A DNA stretch of 64,000 nt from Sphingopyxis sp. H053 (GCF_001468225.1 NZ_LNRU01000010.1:104021-168020), one strand, 5' to 3'. Positions 20,943 to 30,216 are shown, numbered from the stretch's first letter. The notes: generated by a model not told the origin, from the sequence alone. Translations and numbers: made by a program.

Positions 20943-21602
20943 CTACCGCTTCGCCCCATAGATTGAAATCGAGCCGGTCGGCGTCGGGATGACTCTCATC
21001 TCTTCGACCGCCTCGAAACCCGCGGCTTTAAGGATCACCGGGACGCAGCCCTTAGCGTTGGGTTCGGTATATTCGAACCCGTCGAGCAGCTGGATCTGTC
21101 GAAAAAGCATGCGCATCAGCAGCGAGCGCTGCTCGCCATAGTCGGCTATGAAAAGGGTCCCGCCCGGCCTCAGGAGCCTGAACATCTGCGCGGCAATCGC
21201 TTCCTTAACGGCCATCGGGCACTGGTGAAGGACCAGGCTCGATACGATCTTGTCGCATTGCCGGAGTGCGTCGATGCCGTCCAGCTCGTCGCCCATAGCC
21301 TCGAACCATCGAATCTCGGCATCGGCAACCTCAGCCTTGGCGCGCGCGATTTCCAGCACGGCGGGGTCGGGATCGACCGCCAGAACGATGCTCTCCGGCG
21401 CCGCCTGCTTGAGGGCGATCGCAAAGGTTCCCGTGCCGCACCCGATATCGACGATCCGCTCGCCCGGCCGCGGTTCGGCGAAGCGCAGCAAGTCGCTTCG
21501 CCATCTTTTCTCTCTGGTCATGAGGGCTATGGCGGCATCGTAGCGGTCGAGCGATCCGCTCTTGCCGAGTGCCGGGACGAAGTCTCTGTGTGCGTCTGAC
21601 AT
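20943..21602 (-). CDS. Class I SAM-dependent methyltransferase (AraC-linked, copy A)
   Basis: A 219-residue cytosolic methyltransferase. Motif I is VDIGCGTGTFAIAL, the acidic ribose-binding residue lies in AVDPDPA, and motif IV is near VSSLVLHQCP. The C-terminal block PGGTLFIADYGEQRSLLMR is shared almost word for word with the methyltransferase at 43228-43905. GAGG lies upstream of the ATG. It follows the AraC regulator at 21650-22339 by 47 nt in one transcript. The substrate is unknown; a metal(loid), quinone or small thiol acceptor is possible, but no Cys triad of ArsM is visible. Confidence 0.88.
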   Translation of the reverse strand: MSDAHRDFVPALGKSGSLDRYDAAIALMTREKRWRSDLLRFAEPRPGERIVDIGCGTGTFAIALKQAAPESIVLAVDPDPAVLEIARAKAEVADAEIRWFEAMGDELDGIDALRQCDKIVSSLVLHQCPMAVKEAIAAQMFRLLRPGGTLFIADYGEQRSLLMRMLFRQIQLLDGFEYTEPNAKGCVPVILKAAGFEAVEEMRVIPTPTGSISIYGAKR

Positions 21603-21649
21603 GATGCGCCTCTACCAGGCGCGATCACGCACCGGCTTGAACGGAGAGG

Positions 21650-22339
21650 CTATGATTCGATGAAAAGGTCGCTTGCCCGGATACCGAACATCGCCTTGAT
21701 CGTGCGGGCGAAATGCGCGCTGTCGCTGAACCCTGCCATGTGTGCGGCCTCGGTCGCGCTGCGGCGCATTCCCAATTCGTCGAAGGCGATAATCAACCTT
21801 CGCCAGAGCACAAAGCGCTGGAAGGGCATGCCGATCTCGGCGGCAAAGAGATGCCGGAAGCGGCCGAGCGAAAGGCGGCTCTCCTCCGCCACAGCCGCGA
21901 GACGGACAGAGCCCATGGGGATCAGGCGGTCAATCGAGGCGGCGGCGCGGGTGATGCGCGGATCGAGCGGGGGTCGGGCGCCTCGCGTGAGCCAGTTTTT
22001 CCAGAAGGACCGCTGTCCCGGCAGCGCGACATGAATCGGATCGGAGCAGATCAGCCGGTCTTTCAGATCTACCGGCGGACCGAAGACCACTGTCGGCTCG
22101 ACGAACCATAATTCAGCCGTGGGCGCGGGGAGCAGCCGGTGCACGGTATCGGGTTCGATGAGCAAGCAACGCCCCGACAGGCGCGCGCCATCAGCATCGA
22201 CCACGGTAAGCGGCTCGGCACAAAACACTGCCTGCGCCGCAAAATGGCGGTGCGCGGCGGCATCGCCAACCGAACCCGACCAGAGAGCATGATAGTCGCC
22301 GAGGCTAAGTCGGCCGTTCCAGTTGGACGTTTCGGGCAT
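21650..22339 (-). CDS. AraC-family transcriptional regulator (copy A)
   Basis: A 229-residue regulator with an N-terminal cupin-like sensor region (HRHFAAQAVFCAEPL, then GRCLLIEPDTVHRL) and a C-terminal double helix-turn-helix: LAAVAEESRLSLGRFRHLF and AAHMAGFSDSAHFARTIK. It is transcribed just upstream of the methyltransferase, in the same order as the pair at 44043-44732 and 43228-43905. The 126 nt before it contain no other gene and should hold its promoter. The ligand is unknown. Confidence 0.88.
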   Translation of the reverse strand: MPETSNWNGRLSLGDYHALWSGSVGDAAAHRHFAAQAVFCAEPLTVVDADGARLSGRCLLIEPDTVHRLLPAPTAELWFVEPTVVFGPPVDLKDRLICSDPIHVALPGQRSFWKNWLTRGARPPLDPRITRAAASIDRLIPMGSVRLAAVAEESRLSLGRFRHLFAAEIGMPFQRFVLWRRLIIAFDELGMRRSATEAAHMAGFSDSAHFARTIKAMFGIRASDLFIES

Positions 22340-22465
22340 CGGGTCGCAATAGCAGGCCTAACTCGTGTGCGTAACGGGCGCCGGGTAAGCACTCTGGCTC
22401 GGAGGCTCTTTTCGGAAGCCGTCTTACGGCCAAGGAGGAGTGCGCCGACCCCGTGATGATTCCCC

Positions 22466-24412
22466 TCATCGACCGGGCGCTGTCTCGATGCGGCGATGTT
22501 GCCGACTGTTGTAACGATAGCCGATCCAGAGGATTGCAAGCGCGAGAAGCTGGAGCAACAACGGTTCGAGCGAAGGAAATATCCCCATCGCCGGGAAGCG
22601 GGGAAAATGAGCTAGCGGGGTGATGCCGAGGAGGCCGGCTTCCTGTAGCGCGCCCGCGCCCTTGCCGGCCAGGACAACCGCGAGGATAGCGATGAGCGAA
22701 GAGCTGTAAGCGAAAAATCTTCCGATCGGCAGGACCCGGCTGTAACGAAGCATGACCCATGCGATTGCTGCCAGGATCACCACTGCGGTTCCGGCTCCGG
22801 CGGCGATCGCGCTGCGGCTTCCTTGCGCGGCGAGAGCTGCGAAAAACAGGATGGTCTCAAAGACTTCCCGATAGACCACGAGGAAAGCGAGCCCGAACAG
22901 GAACCAGGCCGAGCGACGTGAAAGCGCTTTGCCCATCGCTTCGCGAATATAGCGCTGCCAGCTCTCCGCATGTGACTTTCCGTGCATCCAGATGCCGACC
23001 CAGACGAGAACGACTGCGGCGAAAAGCGAGCCAAATCCCTCTGTCAACTCGCGGTTCGCTCCGCTGATCGAGATTGCATAGGTCGCGACTGCCCAGGTTG
23101 CGCCGCCGGCTGCCAGGGCTGCGATCCAGCCGCCATGGACATAGGGTAGGACCTCAGGCCGTTCGGCCTTTCGTAAGAAAGCGATCATCGCCACGATGAT
23201 CAGAAGCGCTTCGAGACCCTCGCGCAGCAAGATGGTAAGCGCCCCGACAAAGGTCGATGCGTCGCTGGCTGCATCGGGAGACAGTGCAGCTTCGGCATCG
23301 GCGAAAAGGGTTTCGACTGCGGCGGCTTTACCCGCGACCGCATCGACCGGCACACCTCGCGCGATGGACACGCGATAATCGGACATCGCGGATTCGATTT
23401 GCGCCATAAGGGCGGAATCGCGCGTCGTCAGGATCGGCTCAATCGGTTCGAAACCGTCGAGATAGGCGGACAGCGCGAGACGCTCTGCCTCGCTCCGATT
23501 TCCCTTGCGGTACGCGGCAAGGCTTTGCGCCAATTTGTCACGGGCAACCGCAAGCGTCGCGGGCGAAGCGGTTGTCAATGCTTGGGGATCTGAGCGCAAA
23601 TAGGCGGTAAGCGCGTCGGCCTGCTCCGATCCCAGCCCACGACCAAGCACTTCCGGGCTGAGACTCGTGAAGGCTTGCAGGTCGGGGACCAGTTCGCGCG
23701 CCGCAGGGGTCTGGTTCCAGACACGCCGGCCGGCTGCGACGTCGCGAAAGGCAAATCCACCGGCATAGGCTGCTACCGCCCAGCGGTCGTCGGAGGGCAA
23801 ATGGGCAAAACTGGGCATGGACGTGCCTTCGAGCCCCTGTCCTATCACCTGATAGAGCGCGAACAGACTGCGCTTGCGAGCGCGTCCGGCGTCGGTGAAA
23901 TCGATAGGTGCCGGGTCGAGCCCCTTGGCCTGAGGTCCATTGCCATCGCCGCGCGCGCCGTGACAGCTGGCGCAATTTTCCAGATAGACTTGGGCTCCGC
24001 GCCGGGGATCTGGAGCGTTGCGCGGCGCGAGGGGCACAGGGTAGGCGGCGAGGAGGTCCGCCGCGAGTCCGCGCGCCTGGCCAGCCACCTTGCCGGGGTC
24101 CGCCTTCGATGCGATCGCCGTCTGGAGTTGTCCCGCTTCACTGACAAGGCGAGCCCGCGCCGGGGATACCGGAAGCGCTTCGATCCCCTTGCGAACGGTG
24201 GCGGAAAACTCGGTCATCTCGGCATATTCGACCGTGCTCGTCACCGCGCCATTCGAGACCGCTCCACCATAGTCGACCGCAACATAGTCCAGCAGGCGCC
24301 AGATGGTCTGGACTTCGCCGGCATCAGTGCGGGCCTGTGCCGTCGGCACGACGAGGCCGCAGATTGCAGCGAGCGCGATCAGCAGAGAGAGAAAGCGGCG
24401 GGCGGGGGGCAT
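22466..24412 (-). CDS. Cytochrome c-FTR1 fusion permease (PbrT-like)
   Basis: A 648-residue protein. A signal peptide (MPPARRFLSLLIALAAICGL) is followed by a c-type haem domain with CASCHG (Cys147, Cys150, His151) and a Met-containing GTSMPSFAHL loop. A helical linker then leads to an FTR1-type permease with seven or so helices and two REXXE metal sites, REGLE (about residue 397) and REVFE (about 513). Fused cytochrome c/FTR1 proteins include PbrT, a Pb(II) uptake protein; others import iron. It lies 5 nt after the CDF gene under a MerR-type promoter, which favours a toxic divalent metal such as Pb, Zn or Cd. Substrate inferred. Confidence 0.9.
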   Translation of the reverse strand: MPPARRFLSLLIALAAICGLVVPTAQARTDAGEVQTIWRLLDYVAVDYGGAVSNGAVTSTVEYAEMTEFSATVRKGIEALPVSPARARLVSEAGQLQTAIASKADPGKVAGQARGLAADLLAAYPVPLAPRNAPDPRRGAQVYLENCASCHGARGDGNGPQAKGLDPAPIDFTDAGRARKRSLFALYQVIGQGLEGTSMPSFAHLPSDDRWAVAAYAGGFAFRDVAAGRRVWNQTPAARELVPDLQAFTSLSPEVLGRGLGSEQADALTAYLRSDPQALTTASPATLAVARDKLAQSLAAYRKGNRSEAERLALSAYLDGFEPIEPILTTRDSALMAQIESAMSDYRVSIARGVPVDAVAGKAAAVETLFADAEAALSPDAASDASTFVGALTILLREGLEALLIIVAMIAFLRKAERPEVLPYVHGGWIAALAAGGATWAVATYAISISGANRELTEGFGSLFAAVVLVWVGIWMHGKSHAESWQRYIREAMGKALSRRSAWFLFGLAFLVVYREVFETILFFAALAAQGSRSAIAAGAGTAVVILAAIAWVMLRYSRVLPIGRFFAYSSSLIAILAVVLAGKGAGALQEAGLLGITPLAHFPRFPAMGIFPSLEPLLLQLLALAILWIGYRYNSRQHRRIETAPGR

Positions 24413-24417
24413 TGGCC

Positions 24418-25059
24418 CTATTGTCCGGGCACAGTCGACAGTTCGCGCAATTCGGTCCGCGCGCTGCGTAGAATCTCATAGGCCGAATGCAGGAAAAGCG
24501 TGGCAATGATGGCGGCGACTGCAAGGTCGGGCCAGGCTTGCCCGGTCCATGCGACGAGGCCGGCGGCGATGATCACCGCCACATTGGCGATCGCGTCGTT
24601 GCGGCTGAACAGCCACACCGCCCGGACATTGGCGTCGCCTTCGCGGAACCGCGAGAGGACCGCGGCCGAGGTGAGGTTGACGAGGAGGGCGGCGGCGCCG
24701 ATGCCGCCCATCAGCTCGGCTTCGGGCGGAACCGCGGTCAGGGCACGCCACAGCGCGACGCCGATGACCCCTATGCCAAGCGACAGCAGGAACAGGCCTT
24801 GGGCTAAGGCGATACGCGTGCGGGCGAGCGCAGTCCAGCCTATCGCGACGAGGCCGGCCAACGTGATCGTGCCGTCGCCGATAAAGTCGAGCGAGTCGGC
24901 TTTCAGCGCCTGGCTGTTGGCGATGAACCCGCCGACGATCTCGATCGCGCCGAAGCCGAGATTGAGAATTACGACGATCCACAAGGCCCTTCGATAGGCG
25001 GGATCGCGTTCGGCCCTGACGGTGTCGCCCGTGCAGCCGCAATTGCTGTCGTTGCTCAT
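24418..25059 (-). CDS. CDF-type cation efflux protein, short form
   Basis: A 213-residue membrane protein of the cation diffusion facilitator family with six helices. The N-terminus holds CGC (SNDSNCGCTGD). Metal-site residues appear in ADSLDFIGDGTITL (helix 2) and SRNDAIANVAVIIAA (helix 5). The protein stops soon after the last helix, so the usual C-terminal cytoplasmic metal-binding domain is absent, as in other short CDF proteins linked to MerR. The gene is first in the transcript from the promoter at 25066-25096, with FTR1 downstream. Probably exports a divalent metal (Zn, Cd, Pb or Co). Confidence 0.9.
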   Translation of the reverse strand: MSNDSNCGCTGDTVRAERDPAYRRALWIVVILNLGFGAIEIVGGFIANSQALKADSLDFIGDGTITLAGLVAIGWTALARTRIALAQGLFLLSLGIGVIGVALWRALTAVPPEAELMGGIGAAALLVNLTSAAVLSRFREGDANVRAVWLFSRNDAIANVAVIIAAGLVAWTGQAWPDLAVAAIIATLFLHSAYEILRSARTELRELSTVPGQ

Positions 25060-25065
25060 TCCCCT

Positions 25066-25096
25066 GTTCTACATTCTACAGTAACTGTAGAAGCAA
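25066..25096 (-). promoter_or_regulatory. MerR-type promoter/operator for CDF-FTR1
   Basis: On the minus strand TTGCTT (25096-25091), a 19-nt spacer and TAGAAC (25071-25066) form a promoter. The spacer contains the perfect dyad TTCTACAG-TAA-CTGTAGAA (25074-25092). The merR gene starts 38 nt away in the opposite direction, so the regulator should activate the exporter genes on metal binding. Confidence 0.85.
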
Positions 25097-25129
25097 GCTG
25101 AAATCGAAACGAGACTGAGAGGAAGGGAG

Positions 25130-25543
25130 ATGGCGCGCGACACGCGGCTGCCGATCGGCGGCCTGGCGAAACGCACCGGCACCAAGGTAAACACGATCCG
25201 CTTCTATGAGGATATCGGATTGCTGCCTTGCGCAGCGCGCACAGCCTCTGGCCGGCGCACCTACGGGGATGAGGATGTCGGGCGCCTCGCATTCATCCGC
25301 AATGCCCGCGGCCTCGGCTTTTCGATCGATGAAATCCGGTCGTTGACGGCGCTGGCCTTGGGGCCGGGGCAGGACTGCGCCGAAATCCGCGCAGTTGCGG
25401 CGCGTCACCTGCTCGATGTCGATGAAAAGCTGGAACGGATGGCGCGGCTCCGTGCTGAACTTGCCCGTATCGTCCAGCTCTGCGATGGCGGGCCGGTGTC
25501 GGATTGCCGGGTCATCGAGGCCATCGCCGCCGGAAATGCCTAG
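25130..25543 (+). CDS. MerR-family divalent-metal regulator (CadR/PbrR-like)
   Basis: A 137-residue sensor. The N-terminal winged helix is IGGLAKRTGTKVNTIRFYED with GLL, followed by the dimer helix. Metal ligands are a Cys at the start of that helix (GQDC) and a C-terminal CDGGPVSDC loop (C-x7-C). A Cys in the first position is known to mark divalent-metal sensors (ZntR, CadR, PbrR), unlike the Ser of CueR. GGAAGGGAG lies upstream of the ATG. It controls the divergent promoter at 25066-25096. The exact metal is unknown. Confidence 0.9.
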   Translation: MARDTRLPIGGLAKRTGTKVNTIRFYEDIGLLPCAARTASGRRTYGDEDVGRLAFIRNARGLGFSIDEIRSLTALALGPGQDCAEIRAVAARHLLDVDEKLERMARLRAELARIVQLCDGGPVSDCRVIEAIAAGNA

Positions 25544-25572
25544 CCGCCGCGCTATCGGGACTGTCGGCGGCT
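25542..25572. terminator. Bidirectional hairpin between convergent merR and the GDCCVxC gene
   Basis: An 8-bp perfect stem (25542-25549 with 25565-25572) starts within the merR stop codon. A second short dyad, TGCGGCT-C-AGCCGCA, follows at once. The gap between the convergent genes is only 35 nt, so it probably serves both strands. Confidence 0.5.
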
Positions 25573-25578
25573 TGCGGC

Positions 25579-25806
25579 TCAGCCGCAGCAACTGCCCTTG
25601 CCGCCGTCAACCTGTATTGGCGGGCAGGGTACCGTGCCATAGGAACAGAAGACACAGCAGTCTCCTGGCAGCGGCTTGAGCAGCGCGCCGCATCCCTTGC
25701 AGTCGTAGAAATACTGACACGCATCGGTGGGCATGATTTCGTCGGCGATTTGACCGCAGAGCGGACACGTCAGCGTCGATTGCAGGACCGGCGAGGGATC
25801 AAGCAT
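25579..25806 (-). CDS. GDCCVxC-domain heavy-metal-associated protein
   Basis: A 75-residue Cys-rich cytosolic protein with three metal-ligand groups: CPLCG, YDCKGCGALL and the name-giving GDCCVFCSYG, and it ends GSCCG. This family is found in mercury and other metal operons, sometimes as a selenoprotein; here all positions are Cys. The ATG at 25806 overlaps the MerT-like gene by 8 nt, so they are coupled. It is probably a cytosolic metal-binding or transfer protein; biochemical function unknown. Confidence 0.85.
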   Translation of the reverse strand: MLDPSPVLQSTLTCPLCGQIADEIMPTDACQYFYDCKGCGALLKPLPGDCCVFCSYGTVPCPPIQVDGGKGSCCG

Positions 25807-26164
25807 AGCGATAGCCGAGCCAGAGGAGGACGGCGGCGAGGAGCAGTCCGATCAGGGTCACAAAGCGCAGCGACGCGGGCACGCACAGGCCATCGGCGCC
25901 GCAGCGCGCCGCGCGCATCTGCTGGCGCGCCAGCAGGACGCCACCGGCGACGAGCGAAATTGCGCCGAATGCGACGAACCAGAGCCGGTAGGGCGCGGCC
26001 GGGACCGCTATGCCGACGAGCCAGGCGGACCCGAGCCCCGCCGAGGCCAGCAGCATGGGGAGGGCGCAGCAGGTGGCTGCGAGAAAGCCCGATGCGATCC
26101 CGCCAAGCGCCAGCGAAATGGCCCCAAATCCTTTTGGACGCCTTGCATCTCCAGCCAAATTCAA
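25799..26164 (-). CDS. merT: MerT-like mercuric/metal transport protein
   Basis: A 121-residue inner-membrane protein with three predicted helices. The first helix contains the vicinal pair in GFLAATCCALPMLLAS, the known Hg(II) acceptor of MerT, and a cytoplasmic loop has RCGADGLC as the second Cys pair. It is the first gene after the MerR-type promoter at 26189-26219, followed by the GDCCVxC gene. No merP or merA is present in the window. Hg uptake is therefore likely from homology, but reduction must happen elsewhere or the substrate differs. Confidence 0.82.
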   Translation of the reverse strand: MNLAGDARRPKGFGAISLALGGIASGFLAATCCALPMLLASAGLGSAWLVGIAVPAAPYRLWFVAFGAISLVAGGVLLARQQMRAARCGADGLCVPASLRFVTLIGLLLAAVLLWLGYRYA

Positions 26165-26188
26165 ACTCCTTGTTTCGCGGTAGCGGCA

Positions 26189-26219
26189 AGTCTACCATCT
26201 GTAGTGACTACAGATGCAA
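26189..26219 (-). promoter_or_regulatory. MerR-type promoter/operator for merT-GDCCVxC
   Basis: On the minus strand TTGCAT (26219-26214), a 19-nt spacer and TAGACT (26194-26189) are seen. The spacer holds the perfect dyad CATCTGTAG-TGA-CTACAGATG (26196-26216). The divergent merR starts at 26231. Confidence 0.87.
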
Positions 26220-26230
26220 GCGGAATCGCA

Positions 26231-26632
26231 ATGGCCCCCTCAAGCACCATCCCCATCGGCGAGCTTTCTCGGCTTACCGGCTGCAATATCGAGACGATCC
26301 GCTATTATGAGCGCATCGGCATTCTGCCCGCGCCGGTCCGGTACGGGCGATTTCGCCGTTATGATTCAGCTGGTGTGCGGCGCCTTGCATTTGTGCGCCG
26401 CGCGCGCGAACTGGGGTTTCCCCTCGATACGGTCCGGACTTTGCTCCTTCTTGCCGAAGGCGGCGGCCATAGCTGCGATCAGGCGCGCCATATGGCCGAG
26501 AGCCAGCTTGCCGACGTCCTCGCCAAGCGCGCCGACCTCGACCGGATGGCCGCTGTCTTGGGCGATCTTGTCGAGGCGTGCGGCGCCGGCGATGCCGGGG
26601 GCTGCCCGCTTCTGGAGGCGCTGTCCGACTAG
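26231..26632 (+). CDS. merR: MerR-family regulator, Hg-type Cys pattern
   Basis: A 133-residue regulator with winged helix IGELSRLTGCNIETIRYYER and YDSAGVRRL. The three Hg-binding Cys positions of MerR are represented by HSCDQA, VEACGAGDAGGCPLLEAL; the last loop is one residue shorter than in Tn501 MerR. I chose the ATG at 26231; an upstream GTG at 26204 lies inside the operator. It faces the MerT-like gene and probably controls it. It converges on cusF across a hairpin. Confidence 0.9.
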   Translation: MAPSSTIPIGELSRLTGCNIETIRYYERIGILPAPVRYGRFRRYDSAGVRRLAFVRRARELGFPLDTVRTLLLLAEGGGHSCDQARHMAESQLADVLAKRADLDRMAAVLGDLVEACGAGDAGGCPLLEALSD

Positions 26633-26670
26633 GTTCGAGTACAGCCGTCTTCCGCCAGCGCCCCAAAGCA

Positions 26671-26710
26671 GCCATTGCGCGCGGCAACTAGGGCCACCGC
26701 GCGCAATGGC
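26671..26710. terminator. Bidirectional terminator between merR and cusF
   Basis: A perfect 14-bp stem (26671-26684 with 26697-26710) with a 12-nt loop lies between the convergent genes, 7 nt from the cusF stop. The high GC and position indicate termination in both directions. Confidence 0.75.
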
Positions 26711-26716
26711 GGCGCG

Positions 26717-27085
26717 TTACGGCGCCTTGTCGAGCTTGGTGATCGTCCCGGCCTTGCCGTCCCAATTGAGCTCGAACGCGACCTTGTCGCCGACCTTGAT
26801 GTCCTTCAGCAGCTCGGGTTTCGCCGCAAAACCCATCGTCATCGGCGGCCATTCGAGTTCGGCGATCGCGCCATGATCGAGCGTGACCTGGCCTTTTGCC
26901 GTATCGATCGCGGTCACGGTCGCCGTGCCCTTGCCATGCTTCGTTTCGGCCGGGGCCGCCATGGTCCCTGTGTCATCGGCCATCGCGGCCTTTTCTTCCG
27001 TCTTCGGTGCTTCGCCTTGCTTGCCGCAGGCGACAAGTCCAGCGCCGAGCGCAAGGCTGAGCGTAATCGCAGTGAGTTTATTCAT
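26717..27085 (-). CDS. cusF: CusF-like periplasmic copper-binding lipoprotein
   Basis: A 122-residue protein with a lipobox (GLVAC after [15 protein letters not shown]), an acidic/Ala linker, and the CusF beta-barrel: [20 protein letters not shown] then [11 protein letters not shown]. The His, Trp and two Met that bind Cu(I)/Ag(I) in CusF are all present. It delivers Cu(I) to the CusB/CusA system in E. coli. The ATG at 27085 overlaps the cusA stop (ATGA), so it is the last gene of the cus operon. Confidence 0.92.
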   Translation of the reverse strand: MNKLTAITLSLALGAGLVACGKQGEAPKTEEKAAMADDTGTMAAPAETKHGKGTATVTAIDTAKGQVTLDHGAIAELEWPPMTMGFAAKPELLKDIKVGDKVAFELNWDGKAGTITKLDKAP

Positions 27086-30000
27086 GTCGTTTCTCCTTCG
27101 GGTTGGACGGGATGAGCCGCACGCCTTCGCATCAGCAGATAGGCGGCGGGAATGATAAGCATCGACAGCAGCGGCGCGGTGAGCATGCCGCCGATCATCG
27201 GCGCGGCGATGCGGCTCATCACTTCGGAGCCGGTGCCGGTCCCGACGAGGATCGGGAACAGGCCCGCGAGGATAACCGCAACGGTCATCGCCTTCGGGCG
27301 GACGCGGAGCAGCGCGCCTTCGCGAACCGCGGCCAATATGTGGCCGTCGCTGCGATCGGCGAGCGCATGCTTGAGATAGATGAGCATGACGACCCCGAAC
27401 TCGGCGGCAACGCCCGCAAGCGCGATGAACCCGACCGCGCTCGCGACCGACTGGTTATAGCCAAGCAGATAGAGGAGCCAGAGCCCGCCGGTGAGCGCAA
27501 AGGGCAGGGTCGCCATGATGAGCAGCGCCTCGTCCCAGCGGCGGAAGGTCAGGTAGAGCAGCAGGAAGATGATCGCGAGCGTGACCGGCACGACGACCTT
27601 CATCCGCTCGGTCGCACGAACGAGGAACTCGAACTGCCCGGTGTAGGAAACGCTGACGCCGGGCGGCAGATCGACATCGCGCGCGATCGCCCGCTGGATG
27701 TCCTGCACGAGGCCCTGCAAATCGCGGCCGCGGCTGTCGACGTAGATCCAGGTCACCGGGCGGCCATTCTCGCTGCGCAGCATCGGCGGCCCGTCGCTGA
27801 CCTTGACTCTGGCCACCGTGCCGAGCGTGATCTGCTGGCGCGACGGCGTCAGGACCGGAAGGCTCGCGAGCTCGCCGATACTGTCGCGCAGCTCGCGCGG
27901 GTAGCGGACGCTGATCGGATAGCGGGCGAGCCCCTCGACCGTCTGGCCGATCGTCTCGCCGCCGATCGCGCCCGAGACGATCGCTTGCACGTCGGCGACA
28001 TTGAGGCCGTAGCGTGCTGCGGCGGCGCGATCGATGTCGACATCGATATAGCGCCCACCAGTCAGCCGCTCGGCCAGCGCCGACGCTACGCCGGGTACGG
28101 TCTTGACGACCGCTTCGATGCGCTTGGCGGTGCGATCGATCCCGGCAAGATTCGAGCCCGCGACCTTGATGCCGACCGGGCTCTTGATCCCGGTCGCAAG
28201 CATGTCGATGCGATTGCGGATCGGGGGAATCCAGAAATTGGCGAGCCCCGGAACCCGGACCCGCGCGTCGAGCTCCTCGATCAATTTCTCCTCGGTCATG
28301 CCGGGGCGCCAACGGTCCTTCGGCTTGAAGCGGATCGTCGTCTCGAACATCTCGAGCGGCGCGGGGTCGGTCGCGCTGTCGGCCCGCCCCGCCTTGCCGA
28401 ACACGCTCTCGACCTCGGGCACGGTCTTGATCAGTCGGTCCGTCTGCTGGAGCAGGCTCGATGCCCTTGCGGCCGAGATGCCGGGTAGCGCCGAGGGCAT
28501 GTAAAGGAGGTCGCCTTCGTGCATCTGCGGCATGAACTCGCCGCCGATCTGGGTCATCGGCCACAGGCTGGTGGCGAAGACGAGGCCGGCGATCACGAGC
28601 GCTTTTTTCGGCCGTTCGAGCACCCAGTCGAGTGCCGGGCGATAGATGCGGGTCAGCCAGCGGTTGACCGGATTACTCTGTTCGGCGGGTATCTTACCGC
28701 GGATCAGCCAGCCCATCAGCACCGGGATGAGCGTGATCGAGAGGATCGCGGCGGCCGCCATCGCATAGGTTTTGGTGAAGGCGAGCGGCGAGAAGAGCCG
28801 TCCCTCCTGGCCTTCGAGCGTGAAGATGGGGAGGAAGGAGAAGGTGATGATGAGGAGGCTGAGGAAGAGGGCGGGCCCAACCTCGGCGGCGGCGTCGGTG
28901 ATGACGCGCCAGCGTTCGGCGCCTTTCAGTTCCTCGCCCGGATGATCGCGCTCCCAATGTTCGAGATGCTTATGGGCATTTTCGATCATCACCACCGCAG
29001 CGTCGACCATCGCACCGACCGCGATGGCGATGCCGCCGAGCGACAATATATTGGCGTTGAGTCCCTGCAGCCGCATCACGATGAAGGCGATGAGGATGCC
29101 GAGCGGCAGCGTCAGGATCGCGACCAGTGCCGAGCGCGCGTGCCAGAGGAAGAGCGCGCAGACGAGCCCGACGATGATGAACTCTTCGACGAGCTTCGAG
29201 GTAAGATTGTCGACCGCGCGGTCGATCAACCCCGAGCGGTCATAAGTGGTGATGATCTCGACCCCGGGCGGCAGGCTGCGCTTGAGCTCGGCGAGCTTGG
29301 TGCGCACGCCGTCGATGACTTCGCGGGCATTCTTGCCCTCGCGCATGACGATCACGCCGCCCGCGACTTCGCCCTCGCCGTTGAGTTCGGCGATGCCCCG
29401 CCTTGTGTCGGGACCGATCTGCACCGTCGCGACATCGCCGACCGTTACCGGGAGTCCGCCCGCGGCGGTGCGGATCGGGACGGCGCGGAAGTCGTCGAGC
29501 GACTCCAGATAGCCGCTCGCGCGGACGATATATTCAGCCTCAGCGAGTTCTAGGGAGCCGCCGCCGCTTTCCTGGTTGGCGCGCTTGAGGGCGTCGGCGA
29601 CGTCGGTTGCAGTCACCCCGAACGCGGCGAGCTTCTGCGGATCGACGATGATCTGATACTGGCGCACCATGCCGCCGATGCTCGCGACCTCGGCGACGCC
29701 GGGAACCGATTTAAGCTCGAAGCGGAGGAACCAGTCCTGAAGACTGCGGAGTTCGGCAAGATCGTGGCGGCCGCTTTTGTCGACGAGCGCATATTCATAG
29801 ATCCAGCCAACCCCGGTCGCGTCGGGACCGATGCTCGCGCGCGCGCCCTCGGGGAGACGGCTTTGCACCTGGCTCAGATATTCGAGCACGCGGCTGCGCG
29901 CCCAATAGGGATCGGTGCCGTCGTCGAACAGGACATAGACGAAGCTGTCGCCGACGAAGCTGTAGCCGCGCACCACGCGCGCGCCCGGCACCGAGAGCAT

Positions 30001-30216
30001 CGTCGTCGTGATCGGATAGGTGACCTGGTCCTCGACGATCCGCGGTGCCTGTCCCGCATAGCTGGTGCGGACGATGACCTGGACGTCCGACAGGTCGGGC
30101 AGGGCGTCGACCGGAGTCGTGCGCACCGCGGCGATCCCGAGCAAGGTCAGGATCAGCGCCGAAGCGACGACAAGCCCGCGCGCCGCGACCGAGGCGCGAA
30201 TAATGCGTGCGATCAT
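27082..30216 (-). CDS. cusA: CusA-type Cu(I)/Ag(I) RND permease
   Basis: A 1044-residue inner-membrane pump. It starts [14 protein letters not shown], with [17 protein letters not shown]. The relay motif [19 protein letters not shown] is of the CusA (monovalent) type, unlike the VDGA of the other two pumps. The periplasmic cleft keeps [23 protein letters not shown] and [13 protein letters not shown], which include the Met residues of the CusA copper site. The ATG at 30216 overlaps the cusB stop; longer in-frame versions would run into cusB and were rejected. Confidence 0.96.
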   Translation of the reverse strand: MIARIIRASVAARGLVVASALILTLLGIAAVRTTPVDALPDLSDVQVIVRTSYAGQAPRIVEDQVTYPITTTMLSVPGARVVRGYSFVGDSFVYVLFDDGTDPYWARSRVLEYLSQVQSRLPEGARASIGPDATGVGWIYEYALVDKSGRHDLAELRSLQDWFLRFELKSVPGVAEVASIGGMVRQYQIIVDPQKLAAFGVTATDVADALKRANQESGGGSLELAEAEYIVRASGYLESLDDFRAVPIRTAAGGLPVTVGDVATVQIGPDTRRGIAELNGEGEVAGGVIVMREGKNAREVIDGVRTKLAELKRSLPPGVEIITTYDRSGLIDRAVDNLTSKLVEEFIIVGLVCALFLWHARSALVAILTLPLGILIAFIVMRLQGLNANILSLGGIAIAVGAMVDAAVVMIENAHKHLEHWERDHPGEELKGAERWRVITDAAAEVGPALFLSLLIITFSFLPIFTLEGQEGRLFSPLAFTKTYAMAAAAILSITLIPVLMGWLIRGKIPAEQSNPVNRWLTRIYRPALDWVLERPKKALVIAGLVFATSLWPMTQIGGEFMPQMHEGDLLYMPSALPGISAARASSLLQQTDRLIKTVPEVESVFGKAGRADSATDPAPLEMFETTIRFKPKDRWRPGMTEEKLIEELDARVRVPGLANFWIPPIRNRIDMLATGIKSPVGIKVAGSNLAGIDRTAKRIEAVVKTVPGVASALAERLTGGRYIDVDIDRAAAARYGLNVADVQAIVSGAIGGETIGQTVEGLARYPISVRYPRELRDSIGELASLPVLTPSRQQITLGTVARVKVSDGPPMLRSENGRPVTWIYVDSRGRDLQGLVQDIQRAIARDVDLPPGVSVSYTGQFEFLVRATERMKVVVPVTLAIIFLLLYLTFRRWDEALLIMATLPFALTGGLWLLYLLGYNQSVASAVGFIALAGVAAEFGVVMLIYLKHALADRSDGHILAAVREGALLRVRPKAMTVAVILAGLFPILVGTGTGSEVMSRIAAPMIGGMLTAPLLSMLIIPAAYLLMRRRAAHPVQPEGETT

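Noticed and set aside
22340..22465. Possible riboswitch upstream of the AraC gene copy A
   Set aside because: Some GC-rich stems can be drawn, but no conserved core of a known riboswitch class was recognised.
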